DNA from: Dillenia suffruticosa | Lineage: Eukaryota; Streptophyta; Magnoliopsida; Dilleniales; Dilleniaceae | DNA: 64,000 nucleotides | Assembly (NCBI GenBank): GCA_033439265.1 | Contig: JAVTVX010000034.1 | Location: 20,226,501-20,290,500, forward strand | Reading direction: 5' to 3' | Shown: piece after piece, positions 45,968 to 57,721 of the stretch | Layout: each line of letters begins with the position of its first letter | Numbering within the stretch: position 1 is the stretch's first letter | Notes under the pieces: model-generated | Databases searched by the model: none | Told to the model about the DNA's origin: nothing | Seen by the model: only the letters and a program-made list of their open reading frames with translations | Program-made: the position numbers and the translations under genes

Positions 45968-46195
45968 ATTAGGGCTTTTTTAATGTGGCTTCCCAAAGTA
46001 ACAATATGTAACCTGGAATCCAACTTGAGTTTTTATTATGGCAGGCCTGCTATTCTACCACTCAACCATGGGTTGAAGAAAATGTCAAAAATTAAAAAAA
46101 TTGAGAAAATGTCAAAAATGGAGATCTGTCAAAAAATCATTTCATTTATATAAAACGAAAAATATAAAAAATTAAAAATTAAAAAAATATATTTG

Positions 46196-47047
46196 AGATC
46201 ATGGATTGAAGAAAAGGAGAGCTGGATTTGATTAAAATCTTTGATTTTTTTAATTTTATTAGTTATGTAATATTTGTCTTCTTTAAAGAGATGGCCAGGT
46301 ATATTTATTTATTCAATCAAGTTAAAGGGAGAGAGAGAGTGGGAATAAGAAATTTTCTATTATTACTCAATCATGCGTGTGGATATTGAATATGGGAAAA
46401 AAATGGTTTTCGTATCCTGAAAATTAGGTGAAATTTCAATAGCAGATTCACATCATTTCCAATATTAGTGTAATCCTAGTTAAGTAATACTTGTCTTCTT
46501 CAAAGATATGGCTAATTATTTTTATTTTATTCAATCCAGTTGTAGGGAGACAGTGGGAATTTGATTTTTTCTTTTTTTGGTACATACTATCGATATTCAT
46601 AGTCATACTCTGATTAATCCAATTCGAACATCTCCAATGACCCTTTTTAGGAGGTGGTTCTTACAATTTTTCTATTGCTATTTGGATATTGACCAAGGGA
46701 AAACCCTTCCGAAAATCAAGTGAAGTTTCAATAGTAGATACTACAGCTGAATGAATATGATTATTTCCAATATTAGTTTACATAAACAATCAAATTATGA
46801 ATTGTAATAAATAATTCAATAAATTATAATTTTTAACTATAATTTATTCTTAGAGTAATAAGAAAAATTTTAAGGCAAGCTTTTACCAATTTTCTTTTTC
46901 TAAAAAGGAAAAAAAAAAGAAGAGAGAAAAAGAAAAAATTAATACGATCATAAAAATAGAAAAGAGTGTTAAACAACTTTCTATGTGCATGTACCGAGTA
47001 GAGAAGAAAAACAAGGTTGTATTAAACTTTTTCATGCAAAAAAGCTT
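46196..47047. repeat. NLR-flank repeat unit 1 (with shared SINE)
   Basis: Begins with GATCATGGATTGAAGAAAAG, matching the 5' flank of the NLR gene near 40880. It then runs through GAATCATGCGTGTGGATATT-type text, a family-1 SINE (about 46575-46660) and AATAATTCAATAAATTATAA. Equivalent units occur at about 48.36, 53.22, 56.40 and 57.72 kb, all with the SINE at the same point. Confidence 0.7.
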
Positions 47048-47840
47048 CTTCCACTGATGGCATCCTTGTCACTAATTCTGATATGGAGGCAATCTCTTTA
47101 ATTCAAAAATTGTAGCTATTTACTTTCCTAATAAAAAACTTGCTAACTCGCTTATTAGGGTTAGAGGTGCATCATCGGTCTCAAGATTTGGTTCAATTAG
47201 CATGACTCATCGACACTACTTCCATTAACACCCCCATGGAAATTAATATGAAATATCGATGCAACAATGGAGAGCTTCCTAAAGATCCCACTTTGGAAGT
47301 TCGTTGGCAGTCTTATGTACTTAACAATTATATTTCCAAGAGTACAGCCTAATAAAAAACTTGTAGCTATCTACTTTGATGGCATCGTTGTCACTAGTTC
47401 TGATATGGAGGCAATCTCTTTGATTCAGAAATTGTAGCTATCTACTTTCCTAATAAAAAACTTGCTAACTCACTTATTAGGGTTAGAGGTGCATCATTGG
47501 TCTCAAGATTTGGTTCAATTAGCAGGACTCACCGACACAACTTCCATTAACACCCCCGATGGAAATTAATATGAAATATCGATACAACGATAGAGAGCTT
47601 CCTGAAGATCCCGCTTTGGAAGTTGGTTGATAGTTTTATGTACTTAACAATTATGTTTTCAAGAGTACAGGCTAATAGTCATAACTTTCCTAATCAACCT
47701 AATCAATATAACAAAAAAAGAAAAATCTACTTAACCATTACTTGATCGGACATTTCTTATTCAGTCCACATTTCCAGCAAATTCATGCAATCTCCTACAC
47801 ATCTGCACCTATCTAGAGTACATCGCATCAAATGGTACAT
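47048..47840 (+). pseudogene. Ty1/Copia reverse-transcriptase remnants, two tandem copies
   Basis: Two direct copies of about 300 bases (47048-47345 and 47375-47670) resemble plus-strand Copia RT: an ILVTSSDMEAISLIQ-like stretch (after the usual YVDD, here decayed), then TPMEINMKYR and NGELP.DPT. A tail at about 47740-47835 resembles the segment FMQSPTHLHLSRVHRI. Many stops and frame breaks make these dead fragments. Confidence 0.6.
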
Positions 47841-48361
47841 TTCTTATTTTTTCCACATTACTTAACCATTAGTTGATCTTGTTTATATTTTTTTGGGGTT
47901 AGCTCTTAGAGATAAAAGAGAAAGATTTTCTTTCAGAGAAGAAGACAATGTGAAAAAAGTCAATTTGGATTAAATTTGGAGTAACATTTGACTAGAATTG
48001 ATATTTTAGGTTTAGGCTTTAGTATTGAGCGGATACCATGTGCTGCAAACGTTATGTTTCTGCTAATGGTACGCAATAACATTACAGTTACTATGGTTTT
48101 TTTTTTTTGGAGTGCTCTTCAGAATTTTAGAAGTAATTCTCTCAATGTTATTTTTTAATTTTCAAATCTCGAACTCAAAAAAAAATGTTGGAGTATGATA
48201 CTCATTTTGATACAAAGGTAGGTGATGTGAAAACATTTTTACCCATTTTCTTCTCGTGTTTGGCTTTTAGCACCTCACATATTGTTTATCTTTTTTTTTT
48301 TTAGTTATACAAAAATTTAAACTCTGAATCTCAGAATTGGGGGAAGGAGATTATGAGGTGG

Positions 48362-48960
48362 CTTATTATTTTTATTTTATTCAATCAAGTTTGCAGGCAG
48401 ATGGTGGGAATATGAATTTTTCTTTTTCTTTTTATACCTATCATCAGTATCTGGAGTCATATTTCGATTAATTTAGTTTAATTATCTGCGGGGAACCTAT
48501 TTATAGGGCGGCTCTCCCAACGTAGTATTTTCTTGTTCTCAAGTTTTGAACTTGAGATTTGATTAAGATATCTAATACCCTATTTCACTATATCAACTAT
48601 TCATCGGTGACTATGAACTTTTCTATTGCTATTTGGATATTGACCAATGAAAAACACTTCCAATAATTAGGAAAAGTTTCAATAGTAGATGACGCGGCTG
48701 AATGAATACAACTATTTCTAATATTAGTTTATACCAACAATCAAATTATGAATTGTAATAAATAATTCAATAAATTATAATTTTTAACTATAATTTATTT
48801 TTGAAGTAACAAGAAAAATTGTAAGGCAATCTTTTACCAATTTTCTTTTTGTTAAAAAAAAATTAATACCATAAAAAAAAAATCAAAGCAGGGTCATTGG
48901 AAGGCATTAAACAACTTTCCATATGCCCGTACGGAGTAGAGAAGTAAAACAGGGTTTCAT
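48362..48960. repeat. NLR-flank repeat unit 2 (partial, with shared SINE)
   Basis: Shares the stretch from TTATTTTATTCAATCAAGTT through the SINE at about 48425-48608 and on to CAATTTTCTTTTTG with units 1, 3, 4 and 5. The duplicated flank TATGAATTTTTCT / TATGAACTTTTCT around the SINE is its target duplication. Confidence 0.65.
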
Positions 48961-48964
48961 GCAA

Positions 48965-49638
48965 AAAAAATTTCTTACCTTGATGGCATTGTTGTCACTA
49001 GTTCATATGGAGGCAATCTCTTTGATTCAAAAATTGTAGTGTTCTACTTTCCACATAAAAAACTTTGGCTGACTCACATACTTATTAGGGGTAGAGGTGC
49101 ATCTTCGGTCTCATGGTGTTTTTTTGAACTAACATAAATATATTCAAAATTTGATTCAATTAATAGGACTCACCGACACTACTTTTTTTTTTTTGTTCGT
49201 AAAAGATAATATTAATTGAGTTATAATTTATTGATTAATAAGCACTACTTCTATTAACACCCCCATAGAAATTAATATGAAATATCAATGGGACGAGGGA
49301 GAGCTTCTTGATGATCCCACTTGGGAAGTTGGTTGGTAGTGCTGTCTACTTAACTATTACTTGATCGGACTTTTCTTATTTTATCCACATTATCAGCAAA
49401 TTCAGGCAATCTCCTACACGTCTGCACCCATCTAAAGTACAACGCATCAAATGATACATTCTTGGAATCCCCATTCATTGCTTCTTTTTGCCTACTAGTC
49501 CTTTACTCTAGCTACAAGCCGACAGTGATGCTGATGTCGCTGGTTGCCCACACACTAGGGAATTTATTACTCAGTAGTGTATGTTTCTTAGTGACACCCT
49601 TTTCTCATAGGTTATCCACTGAAGTTGAATATTGTGCC
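48965..49638 (+). pseudogene. Ty1/Copia RT-RNase H remnant, third copy
   Basis: Repeats the RT text of 47.05-47.8 kb (TPIEINMKYQ-like), then continues into a decayed RNase H region: a SDADVAGCPHTR-like stretch near 49520 and STEVEYC near 49625, ending at 49638. A roughly 65-bp insertion near 49183-49240, bordered by CACTACTT repeats and starting with poly-T, interrupts it. The 61-residue open frame at 49462-49647 is mostly in a shifted frame. Confidence 0.6.
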
Positions 49639-50571
49639 CAGGGGTAGAGTTCAAAAATTCTTCCTAAGAGGGGTCAAAAAATAATAATTAATAAAAATTA
49701 TAAAATAAAATAAATTAAAAATTTATAATTCTAATTAAAAATATAAAAATATTAAATAAAGTAAATAATTTATAAAAGTTATACTTTACGTTTTTCATTG
49801 ATTCAAATTTATTTATAATCGATTCTGAATTAAAAAAATTTACAATATCTTTTTCATTATAAATAACTAAACTATCTGTGCAATTGTGAACGTGGCAATA
49901 TATTTGATATTATGGTTTTTTGATCAAAATACATTGTTACGGTGATTGTATTCCTACTCAATTTTTTCAACAAAATATAATTTTCCTTTATTCCATGTAG
50001 AGAGAGAAATAGAAAAAAAGAGGAAGAAATGGAGAGTCCAGCAAAAATTTGATCCATATGCACACATTAGCAATATTTTACAAATTTCGATAAAAGCTCC
50101 AATAATATTGTCAAAAATCTTTTAAAAAAATGTGATTTCTTAAGAATACAATTAAAATTTTTTAAAATACGATTATTTTTTTAAATTAACCATTATATAT
50201 TATAATTCATTCATTAATTTTTAAAATGATCGTTATATATTACGATTCAACGAGAAAACAAAGAAAATCAAAAGCCATAAAAAAAAAGTGAGAAAAATTT
50301 GAATGAAAGAAAAATCATATATTCTTATTAAATTAGAATTAAACTTTTATTGAAAAGATGGTGAAATCCCACGGAACTCAACTATCAAATATAATATTAT
50401 TTTAAATTTTAAAGTACAAAATTTTTATTGATTTAAACATTTAGAGGGATCACGACTTTTCTTTGTGGGTCACAAGGCTTCAAAATTAAAATTTCATGCT
50501 TAATAAAACAATTTCAAAAATCTTGGGTGGCCATGACCCCCTCCTTCCAAAAGACAATAGTGGCTCCGAAT
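49639..50571. mobile_element. Possible DNA-transposon insertion in the Copia remnant
   Basis: An AT-rich block of about 930 bases splits the Copia RNase H remnant between STEVEYC and MFAACSEI. It starts CAGGGGTAGAG and ends AGTGGCTCC, reminiscent of elements that end in CAGGGGCGGAGCC-like repeats. The flanks GAATATTGTGCC and GAATACGCC may be a diverged target duplication. No transposase is present. The assignment is tentative. Confidence 0.4.
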
Positions 50572-50790
50572 ACGCCATGTTTGCCGCATGTTCTGAAATC
50601 ATTAGGCTGCGTGGTCTTCTTATAGAACTCGATTTCTCCCCAATTCAACCAACTCCATTGCATGCTGACAATACCAGCCAATCATGTTTACTACAAACAC
50701 ACAAAACACATAGAGATAGACTTGCTATTCTGTTGGCAAATTGATGTTTGTAAACTTACCAACAAAAATTCGAAGGGGAGAGGTCAAAGG
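50560..50790 (+). pseudogene. Ty1/Copia RNase H C-terminal remnant
   Basis: An open stretch reading MFAACSEIIRLRGLLIELDF and then PTPLHADNTS is the C-terminal half of Copia RNase H. It continues the remnant that ends at 49638. A TGA follows near 50742 and no RNase H end or LTR could be defined. Confidence 0.7.
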
Positions 50791-51089
50791 TATTAACTGG
50801 CCATTTAAAGCAACAGATTTTGTTAAACTTTGTACAACTTTGACCGTTGTTTACTATATTTGTAAAATTTATATTTTTTTCCTTCAAAATATATTAGATG
50901 TAGGAAATATCTGCACATAGTATTTTAGGGGTTAAAATTCAAATTATATTAAGGGATTGATTCTCTCAAATTATTTTTTCATTTATATGACTCAAATTTA
51001 TGTTTATAATTAAAGAGATTTAACATCTAATTATTTCTCCGTTCAATTAAAATTATTCAAAATTTTTAATGTACAAAGTTTCATTTTAT

Positions 51090-51990
51090 CGGATAAGTGT
51101 CATAGTCCACGATAAATGTGATGGACCCACCATCAATTTAACGTGCAAGTCCCTTTCATTGCTTTCCTTTAATGCACTTGACAAAAAATAAAATAAAATA
51201 AAATAAAAAAGAACTTGAGCCGTTATCATGGTGGGGATATCATTACAACAACAAGATGATTAAAGGTTTTTTTTTTTAAGTTGATTATCTACCGCCAGTC
51301 TATGGATATTTAAAATTTATTCGAGTAATCAATTGAGTATTATGAATTTCATTAAAAGATTGACTCTTTCAAATTCTATTTATATATTTACATGATTCGA
51401 ATTTATGATCTATGATTACAAGTATTTAATGTTTAACTGTTTCTTCATTTAATTAAAATTATTTAAAATTTTTAATGATCAAAATTATAAATAAAGAAAT
51501 GATTATGAGAGTTCAAATACACAAATTCTCTTTTTGTCGGATAAATGTGATGGACCCACCATCAATTTAATGTGGAAGTCCCATTCATTGTTCTCCTTTA
51601 CTGCACTTGACAAAAATATAAAATAAAATAAAATAAAAAAGAAGTTGAGCCATTCTTATGGTGGGATACCATTTCTACCATTAAACCATTAATTTCTTTT
51701 ATCCGTCACTAATCAATATTTATGATTCACTCCACTAATCAATTAAGTATTAAGAATCCCATTAAGAGGGGACTCTCCTAAATCTTATTTCTTTATTTAT
51801 ATGGCTCAAATCCATATCTTATGATTAAGAGATTTACGTTTAATTGTTTCTTCATTCAATTAAAATTATTTAAAATTTTAAATGTCCAAAATTATAAATA
51901 AAAAGATGATTATGAGAGTTTTAATACACAAATTTTCTTTTTATTGGATAAATGTGATAGACCAGGGTAAATGTGAAGGACCCACCATCA
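51090..51990. repeat. Tandem array with a period of about 430 bp
   Basis: Blocks starting near 51105, 51535 and 51950 share AAATGTGATGGACCCACCAT, then AAGTCCCATTCATTG, TGCACTTGACAAAAA and an AAATAAAATAAAA run, followed by family-1 SINE sequence in the first two. A partial block is at 45690-45780. The SINE is therefore part of the duplicated unit. Confidence 0.7.
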
Positions 51991-52223
51991 ATTTAACATT
52001 TTACAAATTTCGTTAAAAGGTCCGACCATATCGTCAAAAAACTTAAAAGAAAAATGTGATTTCTTAAGAATACTATTAAAAATTTTAAAATACCATTATT
52101 TTTTAAAATAACCATTATATAGTATAGTTCGTTTATTAATTTTTAAAAATAATCGCTACATATTATGATTCTAAATGAAAAAACAAAGAAAATTAAAAGC
52201 CATCAAAGAAAAAAATAAAAGAA

Positions 52224-52380
52224 AAACCACAAAATGGGTTGATGGCTTCTGTGTATGGCTTCATGTATCCCGTGTTTATAGCACACATGTCCCACCTAAA
52301 AGTGAACCATAAGTGAAATCTAGGTCCAAAAAATAAGCACCAAACCACAAAATGGGTTGATGGCTTCTGTGTATGGCTTC
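52224..52380. repeat. 39-bp perfect direct repeat
   Basis: The 39 bases at 52224-52262 recur exactly at 52342-52380 (beginning AAACCACAAAATGGGTTGAT), 118 bases apart. No gene or transposon edge coincides. They may result from a local duplication. Confidence 0.85.
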
Positions 52381-52980
52381 GATTCTTTGAAACGTCCTTA
52401 GGATTCATAAGCATCATCTATTATGGATGTCATGGACATCCCTTTAGCATGTTCAAATTGATCGGGTAGGAGAGCTGAACCATCCACCAAGGTCAAAAGG
52501 AACGTGAAAGAGGCAATTTTGATACATTATGATGTTTCTCTATCTATGATAAATCAAAAAATTTTATAAATTTAAGTCACATCTCGTATATTTAATTAAT
52601 TTTTTATAGTGACGATCTATTTTATAAAGTTTTTGATTATGATATAATATATTTGAATTGTATGATATTGGTTGTGATTTTTTTTGTACTTTAATTTTAG
52701 TTCATAAAATATAATTAATTTTCCTAAAATTGGCAATTTGGCAATTCACTGAACTTTAATTGCCAATTTTAGGAAAATTAGAAGAAATTATGAATACGAC
52801 CATTTCCCATATTAGTTTACATCACCAATCAAATTATGTGTTATAATAAATAATTCAATAAATTATAATTTTTAATTGAAATTTATTTTTGGAGTAATAA
52901 GAAAGAATTGAAAGGCAAGATTTTACCGATTTTCTTTTCCTGAAATTAGAAAGAGAGAGAGAGCAGCTGACATGTTAGTG
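52381..52980. other. Intergenic DNA, nothing recognised
   Basis: AT-rich. An inverted pair, CCTAAAATTGGCAATT and AATTGCCAATTTTAGG, at about 52723-52773 could form a hairpin of about 16 bp. No gene was seen. Confidence 0.4.
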
Positions 52981-54825
52981 AAGAGACAAAATAAAATAAA
53001 AGGATATGAAAGCTCACCAACTGATGATTTATTGAATAATAAAATATGAGAGTTAATAATTTTATTTTTTCATGTCGTTTTCTTTTATTTTAATTGGAAA
53101 ATCAGTAGGATATGACTCCTTTGTCCTCAAATTTGGACTCATTATTAGAAAAGATAGGGACAACAAAAAGGAAAACTCCTATTTAGCCAACGATATGGAC
53201 TTTGAGCTGCACCCCCGGGGGGCAAGAGATCAGAGCAATGGAAACAAGTGTATGGAAATCATGGGTTGAAGAAAAGGAGGGCTGGATTTGATTCTAAACT
53301 TTGATTTCTTTAATCTTATTTGTTAGTATTTGTCTTCTACGAGGAGAGAGCCAAGTCTTTTTCTTTATTCGATCAAGTCTTGAAGAGAGAGAGAATGTGT
53401 GTGCGCGCGTGGGAATAAGAATTTTTCTATTGCTAATCAATCATGCGTGTGGATACTGAATAAGGAAAAATGTTGTTAAATTTGAATAACAAAAAATGTT
53501 GTTAAATTTGAATAACAAACGTCACACCATTTCCAATATTAGTTTGGTCTTAATTGAGTAATATTTATCTTTTTTAAAGATATAACTAATGATTTTTATT
53601 TTATTCAATCAAGTTGCAGGGAAACGATAAAAATATTACTATTATTTTTTTTTATTGCATTTGAAATCATATTTTGATTAATCCGATTTGAGTATTTACG
53701 GAGACCCTATTTAGGGGATTAAAAAATTTAGCACACCATCCAAATAGAGTAAATGTGAATTTTTCTATTGCTTGACCAAGTGAAAACCCTTCCAAAAATT
53801 AGGTGAAATTTCAATAGTAGATGCCGCAGCTGAATAAATACAACCATTTTTAATATTAGTTTGCATCAGTAAAATTATGAATTGTAATAAATAATTCAAG
53901 AAATTATAATTTTTCATTGTAATTTACTTTTGGAGTAATAAGAAAAAATTGTATGGCAAGTTTTTACCAATTTTCTTTTTCTAAAAAAGAAAAAAAATAG
54001 AGAGAGAAAAAGAAAAAATTAATATGATTATAAAAATCGAAACAGGGTCATTGGGAGGCATTAAACAATTTTCTATATGCACGTACCAGATAGAGAAGCA
54101 AAACAGGGTCATTGTGAACTTTTTCATGCAAAAAGGCTTTTTGTGTTCATGGGTGCTTCTTTGAATATTTATTTTATTTTTTTGATTCAAATTCAAGACC
54201 TTTTTACAAATGAGCAAAAACTGTATCAATTAAATTATAAATCATTGATATATGTATTTTCTTTCTTATCCAAGGAAAAAGGGAAAAAACTTCCATCTTC
54301 CATAAAGGACATCAAAAGTTAAAAAACTTACAGAAATTAATTCCACACTACCAATATGAAATATAGTCTTTGTGATATGGAACAACATATTCTCTAAAAG
54401 TTACGATGGACAAAGTTAAAATTGTAATTTTTAAAAACAAGTGTCGATAATAACACAAATATCAAATGTCAATATTTTAAAAGTATTTTGATTTAATATA
54501 TGCATGTTAGAGTTAATATTCTAATTTTTCTGTTTTTCTTTAAAATTATAAATAAAAAAATTGTGAATGAGAAAATTAATTTACAAACAAAGGGTGCAAC
54601 TGATATATGTTAGTGAAGAGACAATATAAAATAAAATAAAATAAAAGAAAAGGATTCGAAAGCTTACCAACCGATGGGTTATTGAATAATAAAATATGAG
54701 AGTTATTAATTTATTTTTCCGTGTCGTTTTCTTTTTCTTTTTAATTGGAAAATCAATAGGATAAGACTTCTTTGTCCTCAATTTTGGACGCATTATTAGA
54801 AGAGATAGGCGTAAAAAATGGAAAA
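52981..54825. repeat. NLR-flank repeat unit 3
   Basis: Contains GAGATCAGAGCAATGGAAAC at about 53227, the stretch copied from the NLR 5' flank, then the shared SINE at about 53640-53740. The 160-bp block (CCAACYGATG.. through GTCGTTTTCTTT.. to ATTATTAGAAAAGATAGGGA) starts near 53018 and again near 54665, so the unit is repeated within this stretch. The same block recurs near 57.49 and 59.21 kb. Confidence 0.65.
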
Positions 54826-55740
54826 TAAAGCCGATCCATTTGACTCTCTAACCCTAATTCACAAACTGAGTTCCGAATGAAATCGAAATTCATCCCAAAT
54901 GGATTATATTATTTAATTAATTAATTAATTATTTATTTACTTGTTTGCTGCATTTAGGATGACTTTCAATTTCATTCCGACCTCATTTTGTCAATTAAGA
55001 TTCTGGAGTCACCTAGATCGGGATTTTGGATTATATTATTTAATTATTTATTGGTTTTTTAAGATCTTTTTTGGTTGAATTATTTTTTATAGTTATTTTA
55101 ATTAATTGAGGGAAGGGGATACCAATTTATTATAAAACAAGACAATGTTTGAGTGATCAATTTTGTTATTCTAATAAAATAGAATATTATTTCTTTTTCT
55201 AAAAATATAGGTTTTACTGTCTTACTCTTGACATTATATTCCGCATCCAAATATAAAATTTTAATTTTGTTCTTAAAAAAAAAGAATTTCAATAAATTAT
55301 CGACTAACTAATACTTTGATCATCCCTTTACACCTATAAATGAAATTAAAAATTTATAATTGAGAGTTTGTAATATGGAAGAAATCCAAAGTAATAATTT
55401 TAAGGGTGAAACTATAAGTTTTAGTAGCAAAATAATATTTGAATAATAATTATTTTAAAAGAAAAAATAGGGCTTTTCCCGTTTTCTCCCTTCGGCCTCT
55501 ACTCAAATTATAATGAAAATAATATTTTTTTTGATAATTTAGTTGAATATTTTACAATTTTGTTCTTGTATTTGTGAAAGCAAGAACTATTATAATCATT
55601 TCTTTGAATAATATTTTTTAATTTAGAAGAATTATTTCTTTTTTTATAATAAATTGGTATTCAAAATCTAATTTAATCTAAATATTCTCGAGTATAATCT
55701 AAACATTATTTTAATTATTAAACATTATTTTAATTATCAG
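54826..55740. other. Intergenic DNA, nothing recognised
   Basis: Very AT-rich sequence with only short chance frames. Confidence 0.4.
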
Positions 55741-55860
55741 AAGGATTATTTATTGCCTTCGGCATAGTGGTGGCAGGACTTCTTGTCCACGAGACAAGAC
55801 TTGACTTGCTGCAAATTCATAGTGGCAGACTGCTTGGCAAGATGCCATAATTGTCGTTTC

Positions 55861-55960
55861 TGTCTCGTGATATGCCACCATCTCTTGCCCACGGACTTGT
55901 TTTGCTTTACTGTCTCGTGATATGCCACTATCTCTTGCCCACAGACTTGTTTTGCTTTAT
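55861..55960. repeat. 50-bp tandem duplication
   Basis: Two 50-bp units (55861-55910, 55911-55960) beginning TGTCTCGTGATATGCCAC differ at only three positions. They adjoin the block GAAGTGAAGTCACTGAGCAG, which is also in the NLR 5' flank near 41020, where only one, more diverged, unit exists. Confidence 0.85.
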
Positions 55961-56191
55961 TTCTTTTCAGAGAAGTGAAGTCACTGAGCAGGAGAAAGTC
56001 GAGGATGAGGACAAAAGAAATATCATTTAATTTAAATTATCATTTTTGGATGATCATCTTATCATCCTATCACGTATTCAATTTCAAAATTTTCACAATA
56101 TTCTTGTAACTTTGAAACAAATCAAAAAAAAATTAAAACATTAAATAAATAAATAAATAAATAAAAGAAACAACGATGGTTCTGCATTTAT

Positions 56192-56366
56192 CAATTAATA
56201 ATTGATTTAGTGGGATATGATACTAAACTTCTTAATTAAAATCTCGAGTTTGACTCGTGATTTGGATATTGAACAAACTATATTAGAAGAGTAACTCTTT
56301 AAATACGTCATTATAAGTTTCGAATCGAATTAATCGAAATATAACTTCAAATATTGATTGGTCTAA
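56192..56366 (+). mobile_element. SINE (family 1), plus strand
   Basis: Inserted between CGATGGTTCTGCAT and TAAAATGACATTATTTC, which are adjacent at 41240-41260 in the NLR flank. It is one of only two plus-strand family-1 copies found, with box A-like TTTAGTGGGATATGATAC near the 5' end and CGAATTAATCGAAATATAAC in the 3' half. Confidence 0.7.
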
Positions 56367-56394
56367 AAATAAAATAAAATGACATTATTTCTTC

Positions 56395-57003
56395 GTACAA
56401 AGGGTAGGAGTAAGAATTTTGCTATTTCTATTCAATTATTCATGTTGATATTGAATAAAGGAAAATTTAGTGAAATTTTAAAAAATAAATGTCACGTATT
56501 TGCATAGTTTAATCTTAGTCATATAATATTTATCTTCTTCGAAGAGATAGCTAATTATTTTTATTTTATTCAATCAACTTACAGGAAAATGATGGAAATA
56601 TGAATTATTGTTTCTTTTACATATCATTGGTGTTCGGATTTATATTCTGACTAATCCAATTTGAACGTATATGGCCCCCCTATTTAGGGAGGCGACTCTT
56701 ATAGTTTTTCCATTCTCAAATTTCAAACTCAATACTTGATTAAGAGATTTAGCATTTCATCTCACTAGACCGGCTGTCTGTCGGTGAATATGAATTTTTC
56801 TATTGTTATTTGGATATTGACCTAGGGAAAATTAGGTGAAATTATGAATCCGACCATTTCCAATATTAGTTTACATCACCAATCAAATTATGAATTGTAA
56901 TAAATAATTCAATAAATTATAATTTTTAATTGAAATTTATTTTTGGGGTAATAAGAAAAAATTGTAAGACAAGTTTTTACCAATTTTCTTTTTCTAAAAA
57001 AGG

Positions 57004-57044
<41 letters not shown>

Positions 57045-57110
57045 ACAACAGGGCCATAGTGAACTTTTCATGCAAAAAAGCTTCTTATGTTCAGCTTGGG
57101 AGCTTCATTG
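56395..57110. repeat. NLR-flank repeat unit 4
   Basis: Follows the unit text from TATTCATGTTGATATTGAATAA through the shared SINE (about 56610-56790) to CTTATGTTCAGCTTGGGAGC. A pure GA microsatellite lies at about 57007-57041. Confidence 0.65.
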
Positions 57111-57700
57111 AATATTTATTTTCTCTTTTCCAAAGTAACAAAAAAAAGAAAAAAGAAAAAACCTACCAATCTAGAATTTAGTTTTTGTGGGGAGACTTAA
57201 ATATGGAACAAGACATTCTCTAAAAGCTACAACTGAATAAAGTAAAAATTGTAGACATTAAAACCAAATGTTGAAAGTAACACAAATATCAAATGTGAAT
57301 ATTTCAAAGGAATTTTGACTTAATATATGCAGGTTAGAGTTAATATCCTAATTTTTATGTTTTTCTTTAAAATTATATAAAAAAAAATTGTATGGAGATT
57401 GTGAATGAGAAAATTAATTTACAACCAAAGGTATCAAGGGAGCAGTTGACATATGTTAGTGATGAAACAAAATAAAATAAAATGATATGAAAGCTTATCA
57501 ACGAATGATTTATTGAATAATAAAATGTGAGAGTTAATAATTTTATTTTTTTCATGTCGTTTTCTTTTTTTTTTTAATTGGAAAATCAGTAGGATAAGAT
57601 TCTTTTGTCATCAAATTTGGACTCATTATTAGAAAAGATAGGGACAACAAAAAGGAAAACACCTATTTAGCGAACGTTACGGACTTTGGGCTGCATAAAA
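57111..57700. repeat. Continuation of the NLR-flank array
   Basis: Shares CATTCTCTAAAAGYTAC, AATATGGAACAA and the 160-bp block near 57490 with 54.35-54.82 kb and 58.9-59.35 kb. No gene. Confidence 0.6.
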
Positions 57701-57721
57701 CCCCCGGGGGGGGGGGGGGGG
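57701..57721. repeat. C5-G16 homopolymer junction
   Basis: Five C followed by sixteen G, immediately before GAGATCAGAGCAATGG. The equivalent place in unit 3 (53212-53222) has C5-G6, so the G run has expanded here or is a sequencing/assembly artefact. Confidence 0.8.
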
